64,000 nucleotides of DNA, taken from the NCBI GenBank assembly GCA_020632875.1, contig JACKET010000019.1:1-64000 (forward strand), written 5' to 3'. Shown here in pieces: positions 1-12,760 of the stretch (positions within the stretch are counted from its first letter, which is position 1; the number at the start of each line of letters is the position of its first letter). The stretch comes from Alphaproteobacteria bacterium. GTDB lineage: Bacteria; Myxococcota_A; UBA796; GCA-2862545. The position numbers were made by a program, and so were the translations under genes. Below the pieces are notes generated by a model. That model worked only from the letters and a program-made list of their open reading frames with translations. It made no database searches and was not told the DNA's origin.

Positions 1-29
1 CCATTGAAGCGCGTTTCATGGTCTGTCTC

Positions 30-371
30 CACACACACCGCCAAGGCGGGGTGGTGCGTCGACCGGCCCCCCGAAGCTCGGAAGTAGACTGGGAGTGCGT
101 CGCCGGATCTGGTCACCTGTACAGCCCGAAACGCCTGCCTGCTCTGGTGAATCCCGATTCCAGTCCGCGGGAAGTCCCCCTTGTTCGACATGAACACCGA
201 CACGTCCTCGCAACGCCCAGGCGCTGCGGGCGGACCTCGGCGTCCTTGGCGGTCCAATCCCCCCTCCACAGCGGCCGGGGAACGAGGACGCTCGACCCGC
301 GACGGCCTCGATTTCTGCGTCATCTGCGTCCATCTGCGTCATCTGCGTGATGCTGGACGCTCGAAGCTCGA
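30..371 (+). repeat. Dispersed intergenic repeat, copy R1
   Basis: First of seven copies of a repeat seen in this window. The orientation used here runs from the hairpin to the TCTGCGTCA units. A 36-nt hairpin lies at 114-149, with the arm GCCTGCTCTGGTG on the right. A terminal module at about 277-371 starts GGGGAACGAGGACGCTCGAC, carries four tandem TCTGCGTC-type units at 313-350 and ends in GACGCTCGAAGCTCGA. Just outside, 381-396 is the palindrome CCACAGAGCGCTGTGG, and similar CTGTGG words flank copy R5. I see no gene in 1-423; the short ORFs here are repeat translations. Confidence 0.8.
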
Positions 372-423
372 CGTCGTCCGCCACAGAGCGCTGTGGCCCG
401 CTGTGGTCGCTGTGCGAGACTGG

Positions 424-1473
424 CTACTCGCACCGCTCCCACGTGCCCAGCGGAACGTAGACCCGTCGCCCCTCGCACGGCACCGCGTCCTTCGCGAACG
501 GGATGCCCGCGGCCTCTCCCGAATGCGCGAGGTTGATCCGGACCCCCCAGCTCCACGGGCCCACGATCGCATCACCGGGACCGATCTCCGCCGCGATGGA
601 CCGGATCGTCGCCGTCTCGCGCTCCACGCGCTCGTGCGTGGCTGCCGCCGTGTTCATGCCCATGCCGACCAGCGCGACCATCGCGGCCCACCCGCGACGG
701 TCGTCCACGGCGCTGCCCACCGACACCAGCGGAAGCGCCGCGATCCAGAATCCCGGCACGTCACCAGGTGCGAGGAGCCCCACCAGCGCGAGCGCATCCG
801 CCCACCGGAGCCGCGCGCGCCCCGTGGCGTGGGCCCACACCGCCATGCCCAGCGGAACCACCAGCCAGGGCAGGTTCCGCAGCGGGTCGGGCGCCCAGCC
901 GCCCGTCAGCACCCCGCGAGTGCCGGTCCACCACCCGCCCTGCGACACGACCGTGAGGACGAGCACCGCGACCAGGGCACCGATCCATCGAGAGTCCTGT
1001 TTCCTGATGACGATCCACGGAATCGTCGCGAGTGCCGTGGGCGACACGGTGACCGCGAGGCCCAGCAGCGCGGCTCCCGCCCGCGGACCGGCGAGGAACC
1101 CGAGCCCACACAGCGCCAGCCATAGAGTGTCGACCTCACCGAAAGGTGCGAATGGGAGCACGAGACCGGCGAGGAGCCACCCCGCGCGCATCTCCCCTCC
1201 CCGCTCGGCCAGCGCCGTGCCCCACGCGCCGATCGCCACGACCGACGCGAGCACGCTGGCCACGTCCAGCAGCAGCGAGAGGTCACCAACTCCGCGAAAC
1301 ATCATGAAGATCATGATGAATCCGGCATGCGTCCACCGTGCCGTGATGTCGCCGTCCACGATCTGGTCGAGGTACACCGCCGCGTCGCCGTTGACCGGGC
1401 CCGCCCCCACGAGCAGCAGGGCCAGCCCTCCTGCGACGACCGCGGGCAGCCACGCGTGGCCGATCCGGCTCAC
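424..1473 (-). CDS. Polytopic inner-membrane protein, possibly GT-C-like
   Basis: The 349-residue product is almost wholly hydrophobic, with about eight to ten predicted membrane segments. An early loop reads GDAAVYLDQIVDGD. A periplasmic D-A-x-Y loop after the first membrane segment is common in GT-C glycosyltransferases (families 39, 83 and 87), so such a role is possible but unproven. The C-terminal 80 residues look soluble. The start is a GTG that shares four bases (GTGA) with the stop of the hydrolase gene upstream, so translation is probably coupled. It is the last gene of the five-gene glgP operon and ends about 50 bp from repeat R1. Confidence 0.75.
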   Translation of the reverse strand: MSRIGHAWLPAVVAGGLALLLVGAGPVNGDAAVYLDQIVDGDITARWTHAGFIMIFMMFRGVGDLSLLLDVASVLASVVAIGAWGTALAERGGEMRAGWLLAGLVLPFAPFGEVDTLWLALCGLGFLAGPRAGAALLGLAVTVSPTALATIPWIVIRKQDSRWIGALVAVLVLTVVSQGGWWTGTRGVLTGGWAPDPLRNLPWLVVPLGMAVWAHATGRARLRWADALALVGLLAPGDVPGFWIAALPLVSVGSAVDDRRGWAAMVALVGMGMNTAAATHERVERETATIRSIAAEIGPGDAIVGPWSWGVRINLAHSGEAAGIPFAKDAVPCEGRRVYVPLGTWERCE

Positions 1474-2465
1474 TTCGCCCGGCGGTCGAGCCAGTCGATG
1501 ATCTGGGGCCAGACGAGCTCCGGTGCGTCCTTGCCCAGGATGAGATCGACGTGACCCCAGTGGACGCGGTGGTGGAACGCGTCCATGACGACGAGCTGCT
1601 TGTCGGCGCTGCCGCTCGCCTCGAAGCAGTTCTTCGCGTCGGCCGGGCGCACGAGGGGGTCGGCGTCGCCCACGATGACGAGCAGCGGCACGTCGACGCC
1701 GCGGAACGCCTCCGCCCCCGGCACGGGCGCGCCGTTCGCCCAGCGCGACATCTCGATCCAGACCTCGACGCTGGTCCAGTCGAAGCCGAGCTCGAGCCGC
1801 TCCTCGAGCAGCTCGCGCTCGATCGAGCCCGGCACCCACCCCGAGATCGGGAAGCCGTAGCCCGCGATGTCGGTCACCGAGTACAGCCGGCCGAGCAGGC
1901 GCCCGGCCCACCCGGTCGACATCCGCACGGGGCTCGCGCGCAGGGCGGGCTCTGCGGCCAGCGTGAGCCGGCCCAGGGCACGCAGGGTCGGATTCCGGGT
2001 CGCGAAGGTGTAGACCCCGGCGATGGGCACGACCCCCGCGAGCTCGACACGCGAAGCGGCACCCACGACCACGGCCCCGCCGAGCGAGTGCCCGATGGCG
2101 AACGGCGGACGGTCGCAGATGGCCACGACGCGCTCGAGATCCTCGATGTACTCGGTGAACTCGGTGGCGTTGCCCGACCCGAGCTCGCGCGACAGGCCGT
2201 GCCCACGCAGCTCGAGCGAGAGCACCTCGTACCCGGCGTCGGCGAGCGCCGCGACCATCGATCGCCCGCTGATCCGCCACGTGAACCGGTTCTGCGCGAA
2301 GCCGTGCACGAGGATGACGGGGGGACGCGTCGGTCCGCCCTTCCGCACCGTGCGCTCGACCGCGAGCGGCGGGCCGTCTTCGAGACACAGCCACTCCCGC
2401 TCGACCGTCACGAGGCGGTCGCCGTGCACCACCTCGTCGCGGACCTCGGGCTTCGGCCGGCCCAC
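1470..2465 (-). CDS. Alpha/beta-fold hydrolase (esterase/lipase-like)
   Basis: A 331-residue cytoplasmic hydrolase without a signal peptide. The oxyanion strand VILVHGF is at about residues 50-56. The nucleophile elbow GHSLGG puts the catalytic serine near residue 127. The acid is probably the Asp of GDADPLV, and the base a His in HHRVHWGH near the C-terminus. A cap insertion of about 70 residues lies between nucleophile and acid. The family hydrolyses esters, amides or lactones; the substrate cannot be told from sequence. The start is GTG, sharing one base with the TAG stop of the methyltransferase upstream (TAGTG). Gene four of the glgP operon. Confidence 0.85.
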   Translation of the reverse strand: MGRPKPEVRDEVVHGDRLVTVEREWLCLEDGPPLAVERTVRKGGPTRPPVILVHGFAQNRFTWRISGRSMVAALADAGYEVLSLELRGHGLSRELGSGNATEFTEYIEDLERVVAICDRPPFAIGHSLGGAVVVGAASRVELAGVVPIAGVYTFATRNPTLRALGRLTLAAEPALRASPVRMSTGWAGRLLGRLYSVTDIAGYGFPISGWVPGSIERELLEERLELGFDWTSVEVWIEMSRWANGAPVPGAEAFRGVDVPLLVIVGDADPLVRPADAKNCFEASGSADKQLVVMDAFHHRVHWGHVDLILGKDAPELVWPQIIDWLDRRAK

Positions 2466-3432
2466 TACCGCGCCTCCCACACCCGGTAGCGCCGGTCGTC
2501 GGCGAGCAGCACGACCTTCGAGAAGGCCGCATCCAGCGCGCGCTTCACGGGCGCCGTCGAGGGGCAGACGAACGTGAGGCGCCCGCCCTTCACGAGCCGC
2601 GAGGGGGCGCTGGTGATCAGCGCGTCCATGACGTGGAAGTCGGTGTCCTTGCCCGTGTGGAACGGCGGATTGCTCACGATGTGGTCGTAGAGCCCCTCGG
2701 GCGCCGCGGCGAGGCCGTCGCCCACGACCCAGGTGCCCGGCTGCGCCTGCGCACACTCGATGGCCCACGCGTCGATGTCGACGCCCGCCGTGGGCCCGAG
2801 CCGCTCGCCGAGGAATGCGGCCACGACCCCCGCACCGCAGCCGAAGTCGAGGAGCTTCGCCGCCGCATCGACCGAGAGGTTCTCGAGCAGAAGCCGTGTG
2901 CCCTCGTCGAGCCGACCGTGAGCGAAGACCCCGGGCAACGTGGTGAACCGGAAGGTACGCCCGCCCGCCGTCGCCTCGACCTCGGTGCGGAAGTCGCGCA
3001 GCGAGACCCTAGGCGCGTGCACGCCGCTCGCCTGCACCACCCGGCAGTGCCGGCGCGCATCCACCGATTCGTCATGATCGAACGAATCTCTGAGCTGTTT
3101 TGACACCGAGCGGATGCCCTCGTCGTTCGCGCCGTAGAGCCAGAGCTTCCCCTCGGGGACGAGCTCGGCCGCGGCGAGCGCGAGCATCGCCGAGAGCGTG
3201 TCGCGCCCCTTGGGCAGCCGCATGCAGACACGGTCGTAGGGCCCCTCGGGGGGCAACGCCGAGGCCTCGCGCCCGCCCGTCGCCCACCGGTCCCACCGCG
3301 TCACCTCGAGGCCCGTGGCGCCGAGCGCACGGACAACGTCGTCCGCCACGCCGACGGCGAGCACCCGCCCCTCGAGCGCCACCGCGTCGAGGGCGCCCAC
3401 CATGATCTCGCTGGCCCGCTCTTCCCGTTCGC

Positions 3433-3436
<4 letters not shown>
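2465..3436 (-). CDS. RsmC/RlmG-like class I SAM methyltransferase
   Basis: The protein has two halves. The N-terminal half resembles a degenerate methyltransferase fold, as in RsmC. The C-terminal half is a full Rossmann methyltransferase, with SAM motif I LDFGCGAGVV and motif IV SNPPFHTGK. NPPF followed by H-x-G is typical of the RsmC/RlmG enzymes that make N2-methylguanosine in rRNA, so rRNA is the likely substrate. I chose the TTG start at 3436, which shares TTGA with the MopE-gene stop and follows GGAGGAG by about 11 nt. A GTG at 3457 would give 330 residues but overlaps the upstream gene more and lacks its own ribosome site. Gene three of the operon. Confidence 0.82.
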
Positions 3437-7685
<4,249 letters not shown>

Positions 7686-7711
7686 GTGCCCTCCATGCGG
7701 CCAGCGCCAAT

Positions 7712-7757
7712 ATCCCGCGATGCGCGCCTTGACGCGGGATCCCCGGTTCGACAGAAT
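7712..7757 (+). promoter_or_regulatory. Sigma-70-like promoter overlapped by an 8-bp dyad
   Basis: TTGACG at 7729-7734 and CAGAAT at 7752-7757 are separated by exactly 17 bp, which fits a housekeeping promoter reading to the right into the small genes at 7819-8644. A perfect inverted repeat, ATCCCGCG (7712-7719) and CGCGGGAT (7733-7740), overlaps the -35 box and lies in the divergent gap before glgP. It could be an operator for one or both directions. The factor is unknown. Confidence 0.55.
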
Positions 7758-7818
7758 CGTTGCGTCGCCGGACTCCCCGTCCACCCCCGCGACGCTCCCC
7801 TCCCCCCCCGAGGTCTCC

Positions 7819-8019
7819 ATGCTCCAGCCGCAGTCCATCGAGTCCATCGTCCCGAACCGCCACGACACCCGCAGCGTCGCCGTGGGCTTCTACTCGCGCC
7901 TCGTCGACGAGGGCTTCACGCGCGAGCAGATCTTCGACCTGTCCCTGCGACTGCTCGACCACGTGGCATCCGAAAAGCGCGCAGACCCGTCGGTTGCCGA
8001 ACTGCTGTCAGCGAAATAA
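7819..8019 (+). CDS. Small hypothetical protein
   Basis: A 66-residue soluble, helical protein (starts MLQPQSIESI, ends VAELLSAK). I do not recognise the family. GAGG lies 5-6 nt before the ATG, in the context GAGGTCTCCATG that also precedes the rhodanese gene at 34098. It is the first gene behind the promoter at 7729-7757 and is 22 bp from a winged-helix gene, so the two are probably co-transcribed. Its composition fits the genome and there is no membrane segment. Confidence 0.65.
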   Translation: MLQPQSIESIVPNRHDTRSVAVGFYSRLVDEGFTREQIFDLSLRLLDHVASEKRADPSVAELLSAK

Positions 8020-8041
8020 GCGCGCACGACACCCGGAGGGC

Positions 8042-8269
8042 ATGGCGTTGGCACGAGCATCGAGCACGGAATCCCGAGAAGAGATCGCGGACGTGCTGGT
8101 CGACGCCATCTTCGAGATGGAAGCCGAAGGGGGCGCCCGGGGCCCCGAGCTGGCGCGACGCCTGAAGGTCAGCCTGAGCCGCGTGCGCGCCGAGCTCAAC
8201 ACCCTCGAATCGCTCGGCTGCATCTACCGCACGGGCGCCAAGCGCGGCACCCGCTGGTGGGTCGGTTAG
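8042..8269 (+). CDS. Small winged-helix DNA-binding protein
   Basis: The 75-residue protein ends in a helix-turn-helix and wing pattern: ARRLKVSLSRVRAELNTLES followed by LGCIYRTGAKRGTRWWVG. This resembles small MarR/DeoR-type winged helices, with the recognition helix around residues 44-58. There is no sensor domain. It probably regulates transcription, perhaps acting on the dyad at 7712-7740 upstream of its own operon. That link is inferred only from position. A ribosome site, GGAGGG, directly precedes the ATG. Confidence 0.72.
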   Translation: MALARASSTESREEIADVLVDAIFEMEAEGGARGPELARRLKVSLSRVRAELNTLESLGCIYRTGAKRGTRWWVG

Positions 8270-8311
8270 GGCGCTTCTGCCCGTTTCGCTGCAGGGCTCG
8301 CCGAGGTTCCC

Positions 8312-8644
8312 GTGATCGAGCTGCCCCCCTCCGCGCCCATGTCGGCGTACCAGAGCTACATCCACGCCCTCGAGTCCGAGAAGGGCTGGCTGCACGTCGA
8401 CCTCGTCCACAACTGCTTCCTGATGGGCGAAGAGGTCGGCGAGCTGTTCAAGGCCGTCCGTCGCTACCAGAAGCTGTTCGACGAGGAGGGCAAGGCCTCC
8501 GCGAAAGGCGACACGACCGAGGTCGCCCACGAGATCGTCGACGTGCTGAACTACCTGCTCGCGATCGCAAACCGGCTCGACATCGACGTAGAAACGGCGT
8601 TCCGCGAGAAGAACGCCCACAACCAGGGGCGTACGTGGGGCTGA
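8312..8644 (+). CDS. MazG-like nucleotide pyrophosphohydrolase
   Basis: An all-alpha NTP pyrophosphohydrolase of 110 residues, a usual length for single-domain MazG-like enzymes. The metal-binding acidic residues are visible as EEVGE (residues 40-44) and EIVD (74-77), on two helices of the expected four-helix bundle. The C-terminus FREKNAHNQGRTW matches the conserved (R/K)-x-x-x-N...R-x-W ending of the family. Such enzymes hydrolyse aberrant or signalling nucleotides to monophosphates. The start is GTG with GAGG 6 nt upstream. Third gene of a short plus-strand cluster. Confidence 0.85.
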   Translation: MIELPPSAPMSAYQSYIHALESEKGWLHVDLVHNCFLMGEEVGELFKAVRRYQKLFDEEGKASAKGDTTEVAHEIVDVLNYLLAIANRLDIDVETAFREKNAHNQGRTWG

Positions 8645-8682
8645 CCCATTAAGGCAGGCCGTCCCTCACGGAGCCCCTGCCC

Positions 8683-9915
8683 ATGCGTCTTCTCCCCGCC
8701 CTCGCCCTCTTCGCCCTCGCCTGCAGCGGTGGCGAGAACACCCAGAAGCCCGAAGAGCCCGCCAAGTCGGACTACGTGCCGAGCACCGAAGCGCCCGCCG
8801 ACGTGGCCGCTCCGCCCGAGGATGCGGTGAAGACCGAGTCGGGCCTGGCCTACAAGGTGCTCGTGAAGGGCGACGGCACCGAGGTGCCCGAGGATGCCTC
8901 GACGGTCGAGGTCCACTACACGGGCTGGCACACCACCGGCGAGAAGTTCGACAGCTCCCGCGACCGCGGCCAGCCCGCGCGATTCGGCGTCCGCGGCGTC
9001 ATCGCCGGGTGGACCGAGGGGCTCAAGCTGATGCACACGGGCGACCACTACCGGTTCTGGATCCCCGAAGAGCTCGCCTACCAGGGCCGTCCCGGCAAGC
9101 CGGCCGGCATGCTGGTGTTCGACGTCGAGCTCATCGACATCAAGACGCCGCCGAAGCCGCCCGAGGCGCCGCCCGACGTGGCCGCCGCCCCGGCCGACGC
9201 GACCACCACCGCCTCCGGCCTCCAGTACAAGATCGTGAACAAGGGAAGCGGCGGCAAGAAGCCGACCGCCGAGTCGATGGTGGCCGTGCACTACGCGGGC
9301 TGGCAGACGACGGGCGAGAACTTCGACTTCTCGCGCAAGCGCGGCAAGCCCGCCGCCTTCGGCGTCACGGGCGTCATCCCCGGCTGGACCGAGGGGCTGC
9401 AGCTCATGGAGACCGGCGACACGTTCCGGTTCTGGATCCCGCCCGCACTCGCCTACGAGGGCAAGCGCGGCCCCCAGGGCACGCTCGTGTTCGACGTCGA
9501 GCTGCTCGACGTGGTCGACGCCCCGCCGTGGTCCGCCCCTGCCGACGCGAAGTCCGAAGAGTCGGGCCTCAAGTGGAAGCTGCTCTCCGGGCCCGCCTCC
9601 GCCGAGCAGAAGCCGACCGCGGAAGACCTCGTGAAGGTCAACTGGATCGGCTGGGTCGCGAAAGACAAGCTCGGCTTCGACAGCAACCTCGGCGACGAGC
9701 CGCAGAACCCGATGCGCCAGCTCCGGTCGATCGCGGGCTTCCAGGAGGCCGTGACGCACCTGAACGTCGGCGAGAAGGGCCGGTTCTGGATCCCCGAGAG
9801 CCTGGCGTTCGCGGGCCGGCCGGGAGCCCCTCCCGGCGACCTCGTCTACGACATCGAGCTGGTCTCGATGGAAGCGGGCAAGGCCCCGAAGCTCCCGCCG
9901 AGCCACCCGCAGTAG
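8683..9915 (+). CDS. Triple-FKBP-domain lipoprotein
   Basis: A lipoprotein with lipobox ALAC (Cys14), so probably periplasmic and membrane-anchored. Three FKBP-type peptidyl-prolyl isomerase modules follow at about residues 50-145, 160-275 and 285-395, joined by Pro-rich linkers. Domains one and two keep the family landmarks (VHYTGW, F-D-S or F-D-F, V-I-x-G-W-x-E-G-L, RFWIP, LVFDVEL). Domain three is degenerate: VNWIGW, no G-W-x-E-G-L, and an altered FDSNLG region, so it may bind but not catalyse. It faces a cytoplasmic FKBP gene whose stop is only 3 bp away. Confidence 0.9.
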   Translation: MRLLPALALFALACSGGENTQKPEEPAKSDYVPSTEAPADVAAPPEDAVKTESGLAYKVLVKGDGTEVPEDASTVEVHYTGWHTTGEKFDSSRDRGQPARFGVRGVIAGWTEGLKLMHTGDHYRFWIPEELAYQGRPGKPAGMLVFDVELIDIKTPPKPPEAPPDVAAAPADATTTASGLQYKIVNKGSGGKKPTAESMVAVHYAGWQTTGENFDFSRKRGKPAAFGVTGVIPGWTEGLQLMETGDTFRFWIPPALAYEGKRGPQGTLVFDVELLDVVDAPPWSAPADAKSEESGLKWKLLSGPASAEQKPTAEDLVKVNWIGWVAKDKLGFDSNLGDEPQNPMRQLRSIAGFQEAVTHLNVGEKGRFWIPESLAFAGRPGAPPGDLVYDIELVSMEAGKAPKLPPSHPQ

Positions 9916-9918
9916 GGC

Positions 9919-10242
9919 CTACGAGACGCCGAGCAGCTCGACCTCGAAGATGAGCGTCGAGTTCGGCGGAATCGCACCCGGGAACCCCCGCTCGCCGTAC
10001 GCCATGTCGGGCGGGATGGTGAGCTTCACCTTGCCGCCCACACGCATGCCCGCGACGCCCTGGTCCCAGCCCTTGATGACCTGGCCGCGCCCGAGCTCGA
10101 ACTGGAACGGCTGGCCGCGGTCGAGCGAGCTGTCGAACTTCTGCCCGTTCGTGAGCCAGCCCGTGTAGTGCACCTTCACGCGGTGCCCCTTGGCCGCGAC
10201 GGGACCGGTTCCTTCGTTGATGACTTCGACTTCGAGACCCAT
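9919..10242 (-). CDS. FKBP-type peptidyl-prolyl cis-trans isomerase
   Basis: A 107-residue single-domain FKBP with no signal peptide, so cytoplasmic. Family landmarks are complete: VHYTGWLTNGQKFDSS, GQVIKGWDQGVAGMRVGGK, AYGERG and LIFEVELLGV. It is close to FKBP12 in length and pattern and probably speeds prolyl isomerisation during folding. AGGAGG lies 6-7 nt before the ATG. It is convergent with the triple-FKBP lipoprotein gene; the two are related but not recent duplicates, since their sequences differ widely. Confidence 0.94.
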   Translation of the reverse strand: MGLEVEVINEGTGPVAAKGHRVKVHYTGWLTNGQKFDSSLDRGQPFQFELGRGQVIKGWDQGVAGMRVGGKVKLTIPPDMAYGERGFPGAIPPNSTLIFEVELLGVS

Positions 10243-10344
10243 GTTCGTCCTCCTGCCGCATTCCATCACGGGTCCCCCGGCAGGCGCGAGCGCGTTATGC
10301 GACGAGGTCCAGACGCGGCCACGTCCGCCGCGTGAGAGGAGCCG

Positions 10345-10923
10345 ATGAGCAAGGAAGAGTTCGAAAGCGCGCTCGAGGTGATGCGCGGGCTCGACGTCGA
10401 GAGCCGCAAGAAGATCTTCACGACCCTGCGCCGCGAGCGTCAGGTCGAAGAAGAGGCCGCCCGCGAAGAGCTGCGCATGCTGCCCAACGCCCACTGGAGC
10501 AAGGCGCACGTCCTCCGCCGCATCCCGAATCCCACCGGCGAGGCCTACGAGCAGAAGATCCTGATGCCCGAGTTCACGTTCGTGGGCACGGCCAACCAGC
10601 CCGACTTCGGCGAGGTCCTCCTCACCTTCTACCCGAAGCAGTGGACCATCGAGCTCAAGAGCCTCAAGCAGTACAAAGACGCGTTCCGCGACAGCATGGC
10701 GAGCTACGAGCGCCTCGCGAACGTCATGTACGAAGACCTGATGAGCGTCTACGACCCGATCCGCCTCCGCGTGATGATGCGCCTGCGGCCGCGGGGCGGC
10801 ATCTCGAGCTGCCTCACGATCGACAGCGACTGGTCGATCCGCGGCGGCAACGAGCAGTTCTCCGACTGGCAGAACAACACCGACCGCTTCGGCTTCGAGG
10901 TCTCGGGCGCCGTTCGGCTGTAG
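10345..10923 (+). CDS. QueF-like T-fold protein lacking the catalytic Cys
   Basis: The 192-residue protein aligns with NADPH-dependent 7-cyano-7-deazaguanine reductase (QueF) from about residue 70 on. NQPDF (84-88) matches the family GQPDF, ELKSLKQY (103-110) matches ESKSLKLY with identical spacing, and RPRGGIS matches TPRGGIS. The nucleophile corresponding to B. subtilis Cys55 falls at Val80 and the active-site His96 at Tyr121. Asp62 and Glu97 are kept as Asp87 and Glu122. The enzyme as known could therefore not form its thioimide. The first 60 residues are a charged helical extension. A related T-fold role, or a binding protein, seems likelier than preQ0 reduction. Confidence 0.8.
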   Translation: MSKEEFESALEVMRGLDVESRKKIFTTLRRERQVEEEAAREELRMLPNAHWSKAHVLRRIPNPTGEAYEQKILMPEFTFVGTANQPDFGEVLLTFYPKQWTIELKSLKQYKDAFRDSMASYERLANVMYEDLMSVYDPIRLRVMMRLRPRGGISSCLTIDSDWSIRGGNEQFSDWQNNTDRFGFEVSGAVRL

Positions 10924-10924
10924 G

Positions 10925-11284
10925 TCAGCCGAGCGCCGCCTCCAGCGCGTCAGCCTTCCGGAAGCCCGCCATGACGGGCTCGCCGCGCACCTCGATCACC
11001 GGGCGCTTCACGAGCATCGGGTCGGCGGCGAACCGCTTCGCCCACTCGGCGTCGGACCAGCCGGTCTTCGCGTCGGGCAGGGCGCGGTACGCCTGGCCGC
11101 TCGTGTTGCGGAGCGCCGCGCTGCCGAGCGCCTCGACCCAGCGCGCGACCCGCGCCTCGCCGACCGGGTGGGCGCGGAAATCGACGAAGACGTGCGCCAC
11201 GCCGCGGCTCTCGAGCCAGGCCCTCGCCTTCTTCACCGTGTCGCAATTGGGGATGCCGTAGACCGTGACATTCTCGTCGGACAT
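10925..11284 (-). CDS. ArsC/Spx-like (YffB-type) thioredoxin-fold protein
   Basis: A 119-residue ArsC-family protein. The N-terminal VTVYGIPNCDTVKKARAWL carries the conserved single Cys of this family, and the RPVIEVRG segment is the family's late Arg-Pro motif. The family includes arsenate reductases, Spx-type regulators and the YffB group of unknown, possibly glutathione-dependent, function. The NCDTVKKAR signature and the absence of an ars operon favour the YffB type. I chose the internal ATG (11284); a GTG 15 bp earlier is possible. It abuts the QueF-like gene at the 3' end with a 1-bp gap. Confidence 0.87.
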   Translation of the reverse strand: MSDENVTVYGIPNCDTVKKARAWLESRGVAHVFVDFRAHPVGEARVARWVEALGSAALRNTSGQAYRALPDAKTGWSDAEWAKRFAADPMLVKRPVIEVRGEPVMAGFRKADALEAALG

Positions 11285-11346
11285 GCTCGTCTGCTCCACC
11301 GTCCGGGTTAAACCGCGCCCCGGTCGTAACCGTCCTGGGGGACCTG

Positions 11347-12756
11347 ATGGCCAAGTCGACTCTCGTGATGATCATGGCCGGTGGCAAGGGCAGCCGCCTC
11401 GGCCCCCTCACCACGCACCGCGCCAAGCCCGCGATGCCGTTCGGGGGGCGCTACCGGATCATCGACTTCGTGCTGTCGAACTTCGTGAACTCCGGCTACC
11501 GCCACATCTACGTGCTCACGCAGTACATGGCGTCGAGCCTCATCAAGCACCTCAACCGCAACTGGCACCTCTCGGGGCCCGGTGAGTTCATCGAAGAGGT
11601 GCCGGCGCAGATGCGCACGGGCGAGAACTGGTACCTCGGCACGGCCGACGCGGTGTACCAGAACCTCAACCTCATCCGCGACTCGCGGGCCGACACGGTC
11701 GCCGTGTTCGGCGGCGACCACGTCTACAAGTGCGACGTGAGCCAGATGGAGGACTGGCACCGCGCCCGGGATGCCGACCTCACGATCGCGGCGTTCCCCG
11801 TGCCGCGGCACGAGGCGAGCCAGTTCGGCGTCATCCAGATCGACGCCACGGGCCGCGTCACCGGCTTCCAGGAGAAGCCCTCCGACCCCGCGCCCATCCC
11901 CGGCCGGCCGGATTGGTGCCTCGTGAGCATGGGCAACTACCTCTTCAAGCGCGACGTGCTCGAAGACCTGCTCATCGCCGACGCCGAAGACCCGTCCAGC
12001 AGCAAGGACTTCGGGAAGAACGTCATCCCGTCGCTCCTCCAATCGGGCGGGGCCATCTACATCTACGACTTCACCGAGAACCGCATCGTCGGCGAGCCCC
12101 CGGGCGTGAACCCGTACTGGCGCGACGTGGGAACCATCGGCTCGTACTTCCGCGCCAACATGGAGCTCCGCAGCGCGCTGCCGTCGCTCAACCTCTACAA
12201 CCGCGCGTGGCGCATCCGCACCGCCCAGCGCGACTACCCCCCTGCCCGCTTCGTGCGGCACGAGGGCGGCCGCTTCGTCGACGTCGTCGATTCTCTCGTG
12301 TGCGAGGGCTCGATCGTGCAGAGCGCGGCGCTGCACGAGGTGATGCTCGGCTACGACTGCTTCGTGCACGCGGGTGCCCGAATCCACGACAGCATCCTGC
12401 TCTCGGGCTGCGACGTGGGCGAAGACGTGCAGCTCGACGGCGTGCTGTGCGACAAGAACTGCGCGTTCGAGAAGGGTGTGCGCATCGGCGTCGACCCCGA
12501 GGAGGACCGGGCGCGTTTCCCGTTCGTCACCGAAGAGGGTATCGTGGTGTTGCCGAAGGGGACGCGCGTGCCGCGCACCGGCCCCGTCGTGTTCGCCTAC
12601 GACATCGGCCCCCTTCTCGAGAAGGACCCCGCGACACGCGACGCCATGATGGCCTACTCCGGCAAGTACACGCTCTCGAACCACGACCGCCACAGCTACC
12701 GGTCCCGTGGGCCGCGCTCCCGTGGCGTCGCCCTCGACCAGAGCATCCCGAGCTAG
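11347..12756 (+). CDS. glgC: Glucose-1-phosphate adenylyltransferase
   Basis: Makes ADP-glucose from glucose 1-phosphate and ATP, the committed step of bacterial glycogen synthesis. The nucleotidyltransferase domain begins with IMAGGKGSRLGPLT and continues with KPAMPFGGRYRIIDF, FGGDHVYK and the FQEKP motif. A left-handed beta-helix domain starts near residue 320. The length of 469 is slightly above the usual 420-440 because of a C-terminal tail ending GVALDQSIPS. GGGGGA precedes the ATG. The next gene, a universal stress protein, starts 4 bp downstream, so the two are probably co-transcribed. Confidence 0.96.
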   Translation: MAKSTLVMIMAGGKGSRLGPLTTHRAKPAMPFGGRYRIIDFVLSNFVNSGYRHIYVLTQYMASSLIKHLNRNWHLSGPGEFIEEVPAQMRTGENWYLGTADAVYQNLNLIRDSRADTVAVFGGDHVYKCDVSQMEDWHRARDADLTIAAFPVPRHEASQFGVIQIDATGRVTGFQEKPSDPAPIPGRPDWCLVSMGNYLFKRDVLEDLLIADAEDPSSSKDFGKNVIPSLLQSGGAIYIYDFTENRIVGEPPGVNPYWRDVGTIGSYFRANMELRSALPSLNLYNRAWRIRTAQRDYPPARFVRHEGGRFVDVVDSLVCEGSIVQSAALHEVMLGYDCFVHAGARIHDSILLSGCDVGEDVQLDGVLCDKNCAFEKGVRIGVDPEEDRARFPFVTEEGIVVLPKGTRVPRTGPVVFAYDIGPLLEKDPATRDAMMAYSGKYTLSNHDRHSYRSRGPRSRGVALDQSIPS

Positions 12757-12760
12757 CGTC

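Noticed and set aside
280..350. Tandem TCTGCGTCA units as a CRISPR array
   Set aside because: Units are 9-10 bp with no unique spacers, and no cas genes are present.
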